64,000 nt of DNA from Sphingosinicella sp. CPCC 101087 (GTDB lineage: Bacteria > Pseudomonadota > Alphaproteobacteria > Sphingomonadales > Sphingomonadaceae), in NCBI RefSeq assembly GCF_004151485.1, contig NZ_SBFF01000014.1, positions 107,996-171,995 on the forward strand, written 5' to 3'. The number at the start of each line of letters is the position of its first letter. Position 1 is the stretch's first letter. Position numbers and translations under genes: made by a program. Shown in pieces: positions 1 through 7,490 of this stretch. The notes under the pieces were generated by a model, which was not told where the DNA came from, searched no databases, and saw nothing but the letters and a program-made list of their open reading frames with translations.

Positions 1-102
1 CAGGGCAAGCACGATCCCGGCCACCAGCACGGCGCCGCCCTGGGGCGCATCCGCCAGCATCCTCGCCTCGCCCCGAGGTCCCGATCCGCTCCGGCCGCTC
101 AT
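1..102 (-). CDS. Partial gene cut by the left edge, membrane-like N-terminus
   Basis: The reading frame opens with an ATG whose first bases overlap the TGA stop of the upstream YozE-like gene (an ATGA overlap), so it is probably translationally coupled and the last visible gene of the KdpDE operon. Thirty-four codons are visible. After a polar start there is an Ala/Gly/Val/Leu-rich stretch (from about residue 22) that could begin a membrane segment. A second in-frame ATG at codon 15 is an alternative start. The family cannot be recognised from so little sequence. Confidence 0.5.
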   Translation of the reverse strand, partial: MSGRSGSGPRGEARMLADAPQGGAVLVAGIVLAL

Positions 103-419
103 AGGAACGGATCCTGGCGGCGCACGCGGCTGCGATAGGCAGTAAAGCTGCGCCACACCGATCGCGCCGCCGCGACCTGCGCTTCGGGAAGGCCGGCCGT
201 CTGAAGATAGGCTTCCAGTTCGCGCCACGACCTCGCGTCCGGAAGGTTTCGATCGCCCCGCGCGAGCGCGATGAAGTTCCAGGCGGCAGCGCTCCCGCGG
301 CCGAAATCATATTTGCGGGCGTCGACATATTCCCGGAAGCTCGCGCCGGCGCGTGCCGGCCGCAGGAGCGTGTCCGTCCGGGCGCCGCACGCGAGGTTCC
401 GGTCCAGCAGGCTATGCAT
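99..419 (-). CDS. YozE-like SAM-fold small protein
   Basis: This is a small cytoplasmic protein of about 106 residues. Its middle part follows the layout of the YozE SAM-like family: an aromatic F-R-E-Y start, then a short helix, a D-x-N-L-P turn and a Y-L helix. The match is by eye and moderate. The function of that family is not established. It overlaps the stop of the KdpE-like gene by 8 bases if the ATG at 419 is used. A GTG at 437 would give six more residues, and neither start has a clear ribosome binding site. It belongs to the operon mliC-like, kdpD-like, kdpE-like, this gene and one more. It has no signal peptide or membrane segment. Confidence 0.55.
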   Translation of the reverse strand: MHSLLDRNLACGARTDTLLRPARAGASFREYVDARKYDFGRGSAAAWNFIALARGDRNLPDARSWRELEAYLQTAGLPEAQVAAARSVWRSFTAYRSRVRRQDPFL

Positions 420-1089
420 TGAGCCGGTATCCGACACCGGGTTCGGTCAGGATCAGTCGGGGCTCCGAAGGATCCTCCTCCAGCTTCTGTCGAAGCAAGG
501 CGACATAGGTGCGCAGATATTGGGGATCGGCGCTCGGATCGCCCCACCCGGCGAGCAACAGGCGCCGCTGGGTGACGACCTGGCCGGCATGCTCGCCGAG
601 CGCTCGAAGCAGATCGAACTCCTTGGGGGAAAGCTTCACCTCTTCACCCATGACCGCGACTCGGCGCCTGCCGAGGTCGATCGCCAGCTCTCCGACGTGA
701 AGCTCGCCGCCGGCCCCGGCGATGCCGCGGCGGCGCTGGGCGGCGCGAATACGCGCCATCAGCTCCTCGATGCTGAACGGCTTGTCGACATAGTCGTCGG
801 CGCCCGCATCGAGTGCCGCGACCTTCTCGCTCTCCTGGTGCCGCGCGGACAGAATGATGATCGCGACGTTTCCGAGCCCGAGCAGGCCGGGGATCAGATC
901 CTTGCCGTCGCCATCGGGCAATCCGAGGTCGAGCAGGACCAGGTCGACCGCCTCGGCGGCGGCGGTGCGAAGGCCTTCGAGGCCTCGCGCCGCCGTGAAC
1001 ACGGTCCAGCCCATCGCCGCGAGCACGGGCTGGAGCACCCGCGCGATCGCCGGCTCGTCATCGACGATCAGGATCCGCATGCCCGTCAC
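412..1089 (-). CDS. kdpE: KdpE-like OmpR-family response regulator
   Basis: This is a 225-residue two-component response regulator. The receiver domain (residues 4-115) has the acidic pair D10-D11, the phosphoacceptor D54 in the context LLDLGLPDG, and the conserved KPF lysine near residue 104. An OmpR/PhoB winged-helix DNA-binding domain follows (about 125-222) and ends in the usual GVGYR motif. The length is normal. The start overlaps the stop of the sensor gene by 4 bases, so the two are co-translated. In the Kdp system KdpE activates the potassium ATPase operon kdpFABC, but no kdpFABC genes are visible here. The real regulon is therefore unknown, and the name rests on similarity and on the KdpD-like partner. 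Confidence 0.85.
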   Translation of the reverse strand: MTGMRILIVDDEPAIARVLQPVLAAMGWTVFTAARGLEGLRTAAAEAVDLVLLDLGLPDGDGKDLIPGLLGLGNVAIIILSARHQESEKVAALDAGADDYVDKPFSIEELMARIRAAQRRRGIAGAGGELHVGELAIDLGRRRVAVMGEEVKLSPKEFDLLRALGEHAGQVVTQRRLLLAGWGDPSADPQYLRTYVALLRQKLEEDPSEPRLILTEPGVGYRLNA

Positions 1090-2645
1090 GAGCCCTCCCC
1101 TGCGCCGGCGAGCGGCAGTTCGATGGTGACGATCGTGCCGCCGGCCGGGTCATCGGGCACGCCGGCCCAGATCCGCCCGCCAAAGGCCTCGGCGAAGCCC
1201 CTGGCGATGGCGAGCCCGAGTCCGCTTCCTTCTCCCGCCGACGATTGCCCCGCCCGGTAGAAGCGCTCGAAAATCCGTGAGAACTCGCCCGGCGGAATGC
1301 CCGGACCCACGTCCCTGATCGACACGAGGATGCGCGATCGCCTCGTGACGGCCGAAACCGTGATCGGCGATTCCGGGCCGCTATATCGGACGGAATTTTC
1401 GAGGACGTTGTAGAATACCTGCTCGAGCATGACCGGATCGGCCTTCACCAGGGCCTGGGACGGCGCGATGTTCTTGACGATCATGTGCCCGCTGCCGAGG
1501 CCGCGGACCATCGCGATCGCGGAGCCGAGAGCTTCCAGGGCATCGCAGGGCGTGAAGTGGTTGCGATCGAGCCCCGCCTGCAGGCGGCCGAGGTTGAGCA
1601 GGTTGGTCGTGTAGCGATTGAGGCGCGCGCATTGCTCACGGATCGTGCCGAGCATGTCCGCCTTGGCGGCCTCGTCCAGATCGCCGCCATATTGGGCAAG
1701 GCTGCTGGCCGATGCCGAAATGGCGCTGAGCGGGGTCCGCATGTCATGCGAGACCGACGAGAGCAGAGCTGTCTTGAACTCCTCGGATTTCCTGACGAGA
1801 TCGGCCTCCGCAAGCCGTTCGAGCAGCAGGCAGCGCTCGGTGGCGATGCTGACGAGATTGACGAGGGCGCCCAGATCCTCCTCCTGGACTTCATGCTCGT
1901 TCCCCTCAGCCCATTCGAGAACGAGGATTCCGAGCGCCGCATCGGCGCTGGAGAGCAAGGAGGCCAGGCGGCTTCCATCGCGAAGCGCGGGCAGGCACTG
2001 CGTGAAGGCCTTCTCGGCCAGGCTCGAATGCTTCGGCTTCCGTCCCACGGATGCCAGGGCCTCCCCGCAAGCCACATGTAGCTCCACCTGCGCGCCGCCG
2101 CCGACATAGGCCTGAACCGCGTCGGCCACGCTGGGCAGGTTCACCGCCGCCTGAAGCATCTTGCTGAGATCCAGCAGCGACGAGACTCGCCGGGTCGCCC
2201 GCTCCGCCGCCCGCGCACGATCCCGAAGGCGTCCGGTCACGATCCCAGAGGCGACGGCGATGGCGTTGAACGCGATGATCGGAACATAGTCTTCGAGGCT
2301 GGCGAGGCTGAACCGAAAGGTCGGCTCGATCAGGAAGAAGTTGTAGGCAAGCGACGCGGCCAGCGCCGCTATCAGGCCGCCCCAGACTCCTTCGAGGGCG
2401 CCGGCAACGGTGACGCCGAGGAGGAATACGATCGCCGCGGTGATCGGCCGGCCGGAATTCTGGGCAATGGCCGAGCCGGCGGCAGCGGCCATGAACGCCG
2501 CGACGGCGGCGAAATGGACAAGCGGCGACCGCGCCGCCAGCGCGAGCCGCAAGGCGCGCGGCAACCCCGAGCGGCGGAGGAGAAGGGGGCGCAACGGTCT
2601 CGACATGGGAAGATCCAACGACCGGGCTGGGGAAGCGGACGTCAT
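1086..2645 (-). CDS. Short KdpD-like sensor histidine kinase without the N-terminal Usp region
   Basis: This is a 519-residue membrane sensor kinase. It starts at an ATG overlapping the preceding stop (ATGA) behind an AGAGG ribosome site, so the longer upstream frame is not used. Residues 40-140 hold about four membrane segments with the KdpD signature YNFFLIEPTF (101-110), typical of DUF4118. A GAF-like stretch follows (about 155-280). The dimerisation domain carries the phosphoacceptor H300 in SHDMRTPL, and an HATPase domain with N, G1 and G2 boxes completes it. Full KdpD has about 400 extra N-terminal residues (the KdpD and Usp domains that sense potassium and c-di-AMP). They are absent here, so the input signal probably differs. 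The partner regulator overlaps its 3' end. Confidence 0.85.
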   Translation of the reverse strand: MTSASPARSLDLPMSRPLRPLLLRRSGLPRALRLALAARSPLVHFAAVAAFMAAAAGSAIAQNSGRPITAAIVFLLGVTVAGALEGVWGGLIAALAASLAYNFFLIEPTFRFSLASLEDYVPIIAFNAIAVASGIVTGRLRDRARAAERATRRVSSLLDLSKMLQAAVNLPSVADAVQAYVGGGAQVELHVACGEALASVGRKPKHSSLAEKAFTQCLPALRDGSRLASLLSSADAALGILVLEWAEGNEHEVQEEDLGALVNLVSIATERCLLLERLAEADLVRKSEEFKTALLSSVSHDMRTPLSAISASASSLAQYGGDLDEAAKADMLGTIREQCARLNRYTTNLLNLGRLQAGLDRNHFTPCDALEALGSAIAMVRGLGSGHMIVKNIAPSQALVKADPVMLEQVFYNVLENSVRYSGPESPITVSAVTRRSRILVSIRDVGPGIPPGEFSRIFERFYRAGQSSAGEGSGLGLAIARGFAEAFGGRIWAGVPDDPAGGTIVTIELPLAGAGEGS

Positions 2646-3016
2646 CGCCGCCTCTTTGCCGGCTGGACTCCGGTTAGCACCCGCTCCGCTTCCCGGCACG
2701 CTCTGAACGGGCCGCCCGGAAGGCCGTTGAGCGCCGCCATGTCGTGATCGTGGATGAAGGTGGCCCGGCCGGACTGGAACTTGCGGCCGACCGACGAAGG
2801 CCGCGTCCCGAGCACCCAGCTTCCGTCGGACGTGCTGATGCGCGCGCGATCCCGGAAATATCTGACGGAAAAGCCGACTCCGCCTTCGCACACGAAGGCC
2901 ACGGGTCTCGACGCGGCCGCCGGCCGAGAAGCGGCCAGCTCTGGTACGGACACGGCGACCGCGGCGAGCAGGAGAGGCACGGCGATGAGTCGCGCCGGGC
3001 GGATATCGGAAAACAC
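2642..3016 (-). CDS. MliC-like periplasmic protein (lysozyme-inhibitor fold)
   Basis: This 124-residue protein probably acts in the periplasm. The first 35 residues are a hydrophobic export signal. The mature part has the MliC pattern: a Cys early on (F-V-C-E-G-G), a V-R-Y strand, a G-R-K-F turn and a second Cys near residue 114 (F-R-A-C) that could form a disulfide with the first. MliC proteins inhibit C-type lysozymes, but this assignment is by pattern only. The start is a GTG. The gene is the first of an operon with the KdpDE-like two-component system, whose sensor starts on the MliC stop. The pairing suggests an envelope-stress role, which is inference. Confidence 0.6.
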   Translation of the reverse strand: MFSDIRPARLIAVPLLLAAVAVSVPELAASRPAAASRPVAFVCEGGVGFSVRYFRDRARISTSDGSWVLGTRPSSVGRKFQSGRATFIHDHDMAALNGLPGGPFRACREAERVLTGVQPAKRRR

Positions 3017-3163
3017 GGCCTCAGCCTAGGGCAGACCAGGCTCGCGCGGTAACATGGAATTTATATGCGCGTGCCGATCCCTTCTGCAGGGGGCTCGCGG
3101 CCGAAGGGCAAGAAAGCGGAAAGTTCTCGCCGCTAGAGCGGCCGATCAGGGAGACGATTCGCA

Positions 3164-4216
3164 ATGCTGGCCAATCTTGCCGGTCCGACGGTCCGGATAG
3201 CCGATCTCGCCGATCCCGCGGAGCGTCGGCGGATCGACGATTTCGTGCGTGGCCAGGCGGAATGCGGGCCCTTTCATCGTCCCGGCTGGAGCCGCGGAGT
3301 CGAGGCGGGAACGGGGCAGCCGGCGCATTACCTCGTCGCCGAGCGGGGCGATGGAACGATCAGCGGTGTGCTTCCGCTGAGTCGCATCGGATCGCCCATC
3401 TTCGGAACCGCACTCGTTTCCGCCGGCTTCGGCGTCGGCGGCGGCATCGCGGCGATGGACGAGGAGGCGATCCAGGCGCTCGCCGATGCAGCCTGGGCGG
3501 CGGCACAGGCCCAGGGATGCGCTTCGGTCGAGCTTCGCGGCGGACCGGTCCCGTCCCGGTGGCAAAAAGAGGAAGGCGTCTATGCCGGGTTCGCGCGCGC
3601 CCTTCCGAAGGGTGACGAGGCGATCCTCAAGGCCATTCCCCGCAAGCAACGCGCCGAAGTCCGGCGGGCCATGGGCCTGGGCCTGGAAGTCCGGAGCGGA
3701 CGAAGCCCCGAATTGGTGGACCTTCATTACCGCGTCTACGCCGAAAGCGTGCGCAATCTCGGGACGCCGGTCTTTCCCAGATCCCTGTTCCGGGCGATGC
3801 TGGAGGAATTTGGCGAAGATGCCGACATCCTTGTCGTGCTTGGCCAGGGTCGGCCCACGGCCGCCGTGCTCAGCTTCTACGACAAGGGGACCGTCTTTCC
3901 CTACTGGGGCGGCGGGACACGCGATGCGCGGCGGCTGAGGGCCAACGATCTCATGTATTTCGCGCTGATGCGCCAGGCCTCCGAACGGGGCTGCGCCCGC
4001 TTCGACTTCGGCCGGTCGAAAGTCGGCACGGGTGCCTTCGCCTTCAAGAAGAATTGGGGCTTCACGCCCGAGCCGCTGACCTATGCGCGCCAAGGCGCGC
4101 ATCGCGACATCAACCCGCTCAGCCCGAAGCACCGGATGGTGACGAGCTTGTGGCAGCGGCTCCCGCTGGGAGTGGCCAATCGCCTGGGACCGTTCATCGC
4201 GAAAGGCCTTGGCTGA
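3164..4216 (+). CDS. FemAB-like acyl transferase of the XrtA/PEP-CTERM-associated type
   Basis: This 350-residue cytoplasmic protein has the duplicated GNAT fold of the FemAB group. Two halves are visible. The first (about 10-150) has the F-H-R-P-G-W motif that opens this subfamily. The second (about 155-330) has I-P-R-K-Q-R-A-E-V-R-R-A, then Y-W-G-G-G, and F-D-F-G-R-S-K followed by K-K-N-W-G-F. Those motifs are typical of the FemAB-related proteins found near exosortase/PEP-CTERM polysaccharide loci. The substrate is unknown; the family transfers acyl or aminoacyl groups. No exosortase or glycosyltransferase genes are nearby, so here it is solitary. It is divergent from the mliC operon across about 147 bases and converges on the isomerase gene. 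Confidence 0.8.
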   Translation: MLANLAGPTVRIADLADPAERRRIDDFVRGQAECGPFHRPGWSRGVEAGTGQPAHYLVAERGDGTISGVLPLSRIGSPIFGTALVSAGFGVGGGIAAMDEEAIQALADAAWAAAQAQGCASVELRGGPVPSRWQKEEGVYAGFARALPKGDEAILKAIPRKQRAEVRRAMGLGLEVRSGRSPELVDLHYRVYAESVRNLGTPVFPRSLFRAMLEEFGEDADILVVLGQGRPTAAVLSFYDKGTVFPYWGGGTRDARRLRANDLMYFALMRQASERGCARFDFGRSKVGTGAFAFKKNWGFTPEPLTYARQGAHRDINPLSPKHRMVTSLWQRLPLGVANRLGPFIAKGLG

Positions 4217-4228
4217 TCGGGCGCTCGG

Positions 4229-5047
4229 CTAATCGGCGAGCGGCCCGAATTTGGGCTCGGTCTTGCCCAGCCGTGCCTTGACCGCTTCCTCGAGATCGGC
4301 GCTGACCAGTGCGGCCGCGTTCCACAAGGCGACATCGCGAAGGCCGTCTTCGATCGGGCGGCCGCGGCTGTGGTTGAGGCTGCGCTTGGCGCCGGCCACG
4401 GCGAGCGGCGATTTGGCGGCGATGGTCTCCGCCAGTCCGCGCGCAGCGGCCATCGCAGCTTCGCGACTCGCCTCGAGCCGGTTGATGAGGCCGTAGCGCG
4501 CGGCTTCCTCGGCGCCCATTCGGCGGCCGGTGAAAGCGAGCTCGCGGACGACCCCGTGCGGTAGAAGGTAGCCGAGCCGCTGGAGCGTGCCGAGATCGGC
4601 GGTGATCGCGACATCGACCTCTGCGACCTGAAAGAAGGCGTCGGCCGAGGCGACGCGAAGATCGCAGGCGCTGACAAGATCGACACCCGCGCCGATGCAG
4701 CCGCCGTGGATGGCGGCGATCACCGGCGGCCGCGCCGCTTCAGCCGCGCCGAAAGCCTGCTGCAGCCATTCGATGTGGCGCAATCGCGCTTCGGCGGCCC
4801 GCCCTGGATCCTGCGACGGCGGGAATTGCCGCGACGCATATTCGAGATCGAGGCCGGCGCTGAAATGCCGGCCACGACCGCTGAGCAGAATGGCGCGCAC
4901 CGCAGGATCCCGGCCGACCGCGCGGAGCGCCTCGCCGATCGCGGCGAACATCTCGCCGTCCATCGCGTTCAGCCGATCCGGCCGGGCCAGCTCGACATGT
5001 GCCACCCCGCCGGCAATCGCCACCTCGACGCGCTTCGCTTCCGTCAT
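4229..5047 (-). CDS. Crotonase-family delta(3,5)-delta(2,4)-dienoyl-CoA isomerase
   Basis: This 272-residue cytoplasmic enzyme belongs to the enoyl-CoA hydratase/isomerase superfamily. The oxyanion-hole segments are F-S-A-G-L-D (about 62-67) and H-G-G-C-I-G-A-G (114-121). Three acidic residues, D123, E143 and D151, are spaced 20 and 8 apart, exactly as the catalytic D176/E196/D204 of mammalian ECH1. The surrounding sequence (V-D-L-V-S-A-C-D, F-F-Q-V-x-E-V-D, D-x-G-T-L-Q-R-L) is that of ECH1 too. The enzyme should isomerise 3,5-dienoyl-CoA during beta-oxidation of unsaturated fatty acids with odd-position double bonds. The ATG at 5047 has an AGGAG site upstream. A longer frame beginning at 5113 has no such support. 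It is monocistronic here. Confidence 0.88.
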   Translation of the reverse strand: MTEAKRVEVAIAGGVAHVELARPDRLNAMDGEMFAAIGEALRAVGRDPAVRAILLSGRGRHFSAGLDLEYASRQFPPSQDPGRAAEARLRHIEWLQQAFGAAEAARPPVIAAIHGGCIGAGVDLVSACDLRVASADAFFQVAEVDVAITADLGTLQRLGYLLPHGVVRELAFTGRRMGAEEAARYGLINRLEASREAAMAAARGLAETIAAKSPLAVAGAKRSLNHSRGRPIEDGLRDVALWNAAALVSADLEEAVKARLGKTEPKFGPLAD

Positions 5048-5267
5048 CTTCCATCTCCTCGGCTGCCGCCTATCGCCCGGCGCGGCCGTCGGACCAAGCG
5101 GCGTCTTCGCCATTCACGTCACTGCAACCGACGCCGCCTATCGAGGCGGCAGGAAGTGAATTTTTCAACCGGGCTGGACCCGGGCCCGGCGAGACCCCAA
5201 TTATTGCTGCGCTGCAGCAGCGATGCAGGGATAATGACGCCGACGGCCCATCGGGAAAAGGAAAGAA

Positions 5268-5678
5268 GTGACCGAACGACCTACTCTCAGTGCACGCTTG
5301 CCGAGCAAGACGATGCCTGCCGACGAACTGCTCGGCACGGCGATCCGGACGAGGACATGCGTCCGCGCGGTGTACAACCGGACGGCGATCCGCATGGCGC
5401 CGCATGCGCTCTATCGCCGGAATGACGACCTGTTCGTCGACGGCGTCGTCCTGGAGCGGGACGGCCAACCGCCGCGCGAGCTGAAGCTTGGCACCTTCAA
5501 GCTGGACGGCCTCAAGGATCTCGCCTCGGCGCTGCTGCGCTTCGATCCCCAGCCGGTGTTCGATCCGCAGGCGGCCAAATATACCAGCGAGGTGGAGCTG
5601 ATCGCGCGCGTCGCCGACACAACCGGCGCTGCAACCGGCGAACGAACCCGGCGGCGGCCGGCAAGCCGGGCTGGCTGA
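5268..5678 (+). CDS. Small WYL-like hypothetical protein
   Basis: This 136-residue protein starts at a GTG 4-6 bases after a GGAAAGAA ribosome site. An ATG 16 codons later (5316) is an alternative start. Residues 20-80 resemble the core of a WYL domain: R-x-x-V-R-A-V-Y-N, then M-A-P-H-x-L-Y, a short strand pair and L-x-T-F-K-L-D-G-L. There is no DNA-binding helix-turn-helix, so it is not a normal WYL regulator. The last 25 residues are Arg/Ala-rich and look disordered. WYL domains often bind ligands or nucleic acid, but no function can be assigned. The [2Fe-2S] protein gene follows after 53 bases. Confidence 0.6.
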   Translation: MTERPTLSARLPSKTMPADELLGTAIRTRTCVRAVYNRTAIRMAPHALYRRNDDLFVDGVVLERDGQPPRELKLGTFKLDGLKDLASALLRFDPQPVFDPQAAKYTSEVELIARVADTTGAATGERTRRRPASRAG

Positions 5679-5731
5679 AGACCGGCGCCGGTCCTTCCCT
5701 TCTCCCCCGAAATGCCGGTAGGAACCCGGCC

Positions 5732-6286
5732 ATGACCCGCTTCACCGTGAATGGTCAGCCGGTTCATTACCGGATGGACCCGGATACGCCCTTGCTGTGG
5801 GCGCTGCGTGACGCGTCCAACCTGACCGGCACCAAGTTCGGATGCGGCACCGGCCATTGCGGCGCCTGCACCGTTCACGTCGACGGCAATGCCGTGCGCA
5901 GCTGCCGGGTGCGGATCGCCGACCTGGAAGGCACGTTCGTCACGACGATCGAAGGCTTGTCGCGCGACCGTTCGCATCCGGTTCAGCAGGCCTTCGCGGC
6001 CGACATGGTGCCGCAATGCGGCTATTGCATACCCGGCATGATCATGGCGGTGGCGGCTTTGATCGATCGCAACGACACCCCGACCGACGGCGAGATCGAC
6101 GCGGCGATCACCAATATCTGCCGCTGTGGGATCTATCCCCGGCTGCGCCAGTCGATCCGGAGGGCGCTGCGAATCAAGAGCGGCCGCGAAAGGGCCGCCG
6201 GGGCGCCGCCGCCCGGCATCGCGCCGGAAGACGCGGTGCGCGAAGTGCCGGCGCTGCGCGAGCCGCCGGCGGCCGAGCGGCCCTAG
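5732..6286 (+). CDS. Orphan [2Fe-2S] subunit, isoquinoline 1-oxidoreductase alpha-like
   Basis: This 184-residue protein has the layout of the small iron-sulfur subunit of molybdenum hydroxylases. The N-terminal ferredoxin domain binds one [2Fe-2S] cluster through C38, C43, C46 and C58. The helical domain binds the second through C96, C99, C130 and C132 (motifs Q-C-G-Y-C and C-R-C-G). The family passes electrons from a molybdopterin large subunit to an acceptor. No large subunit or molybdenum-cofactor gene is next to it, which is unusual because the two are normally adjacent. The C-terminal 30 residues are a Pro/Ala/Arg-rich extension beyond the usual end. Confidence 0.85.
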   Translation: MTRFTVNGQPVHYRMDPDTPLLWALRDASNLTGTKFGCGTGHCGACTVHVDGNAVRSCRVRIADLEGTFVTTIEGLSRDRSHPVQQAFAADMVPQCGYCIPGMIMAVAALIDRNDTPTDGEIDAAITNICRCGIYPRLRQSIRRALRIKSGRERAAGAPPPGIAPEDAVREVPALREPPAAERP

Positions 6287-6434
6287 GCCGCGCGCGCGAC
6301 TGTCCCCGTCTGGAGCGGCCGCGAGAAGTCAATCCTTGCATTGGGATGACCGGCCGGTTCAGGGTCCGCTCATCGACTCTCTGCCACAGGTTATCCCAAG
6401 AGGCGGGATCGCCGCCGACAGTAGGAGTATCTCG

Positions 6435-7307
6435 ATGCGTAGAGCATTGCTCAGTTTGATCATGGCGGCGACGGTGTTGAGCCCGATAGCCGCTCAGGCA
6501 CAGGATCGCGGCCAACGCCTGGACCGCGGCCGGGCGACGTCCGAACAGAGGCAGGCGGTCTCGGAACGGCGCGCCCAGCGCGTCGAGAATCGTGCTCAGC
6601 GCCAACAGGCGCGTCAAGCGGCACGGGCCGACAATCGTGAGGCGCGTCAGCAGGTCCGGCAATCGAACCGCCAGGCGCAGCGGAGCGCCGTGGCCCAGCG
6701 CCAGCGTGGGGAACGAGGCAATCGCGCCGGCCGTCCCGGCAGCGTCTATCCGCAGGCGTGGCAGGGTAACCCGAACGACCCGGCACTTCGGCGCTATCAG
6801 CAGCTCGAGCGCCAGAACCAGTATCGCTACGGCACCCGCGAGCAGCGCCGCGAGATCCGCCGGGAGCAGCGCGGGGATCGGCGCGACTGGCGGCAGGACC
6901 GCCGCGAGGATCGCCGCGACTGGCGGCGGGACCGTCGGGACGACCGGCGCGATTGGCGCCAGGACCGCCGGGCGGACCGGCGTGACTGGCGGCGCGACTG
7001 GGATCGTCGGAGCTGGCGCAACGACCGGCGCTACGACTGGCAGGGCTGGCGCTATCGCAATCGCCACATCTATCGGCAGTCGCCTTATTACGCACCCTAC
7101 CGGAACCACCGCTATTCGCGCTTTTCGGTCGGCCTCTTCCTGCAGCCCATGTTCTACAACGATCGCTACTGGATCGGCGATCCGTGGCAGTACCGGCTGC
7201 CGGCGGCTCCGGCCGGGACGCGGTGGGTGCGCTACTATGACGACGTGATCCTGGTCGACGTCTACAATGGCGAGGTGATCGACGTGATCTACGACTTCTT
7301 CTGGTAG
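6435..7307 (+). CDS. RcnB-family periplasmic protein with an Arg/Asp/Trp repeat
   Basis: This 290-residue exported protein starts at an ATG with AGGAG seven bases upstream. Residues 1-23 form a signal peptide ending in A-Q-A. Residues 24-145 are very rich in Arg and Gln and probably helical or disordered. Residues 148-191 form a tandem repeat (listed separately). The C-terminal region (about 230-290) matches RcnB: W-I-G-D-P-W-x-Y-R-L-P, then R-W-V-R-Y-Y-D-D and an acidic V-D-V-Y-N-G-E-V-I-D-V end. In Escherichia coli RcnB takes part in nickel/cobalt homeostasis in the periplasm. Sphingomonads carry several long Arg-rich relatives whose role is unknown. A terminator-like hairpin follows. Confidence 0.8.
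   Translation: MRRALLSLIMAATVLSPIAAQAQDRGQRLDRGRATSEQRQAVSERRAQRVENRAQRQQARQAARADNREARQQVRQSNRQAQRSAVAQRQRGERGNRAGRPGSVYPQAWQGNPNDPALRRYQQLERQNQYRYGTREQRREIRREQRGDRRDWRQDRREDRRDWRRDRRDDRRDWRQDRRADRRDWRRDWDRRSWRNDRRYDWQGWRYRNRHIYRQSPYYAPYRNHRYSRFSVGLFLQPMFYNDRYWIGDPWQYRLPAAPAGTRWVRYYDDVILVDVYNGEVIDVIYDFFW
6876..7007 (+). repeat. Four 33-base repeats inside the RcnB gene, alternating in pairs
   Basis: The protein repeat is an 11-residue unit D-R-R-D-W-R-[QR]-D-R-R-x, present four times in a row, the last copy ending in D-W-D-R. Position 7 alternates Q, R, Q, R, so the true period is probably 22 residues (66 bases) duplicated once. This pattern is seen directly in the sequence. Confidence 0.85.
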
Positions 7308-7368
7308 GTGTCGCGAAGGCGGGCATGCGCGCCATGTCCGCACGAACCTCCGGAGAAGAATGAAACGG

Positions 7369-7399
7369 GCGCCCCGCCGACTTCGTGTCGGCGGGGCGC
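7369..7399. terminator. Strong hairpin between the RcnB and amidohydrolase genes
   Basis: A perfect 13-base-pair GC-rich stem (7369-7381 with 7387-7399) encloses a five-base loop, TTCGT. It lies 62 bases after the RcnB stop and before the amidohydrolase. There is no T-run, so it may end transcription with Rho or protect the 3' end. Confidence 0.65.
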
Positions 7400-7490
7400 T
7401 CCGCGTTCCGGCGGTGAAACCAGGGGTTGCCAGCCGAGGCCGACGTGCCGCATTGAACGCGGCTCTGCCGGTATCCAGGGGGACCCGCCG

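Noticed and set aside
2646..2891. A longer KdpD-like protein starting at 2891
   Set aside because: The extra 82 residues overlap the MliC-like gene out of frame and look non-coding; the ATGA overlap with an AGAGG site supports 2645.
6380..6400. A DnaA-box-like CCACAGGTTATCC before the RcnB gene
   Set aside because: It is single and imperfect, with no cluster or origin genes, so chance is the simplest explanation.
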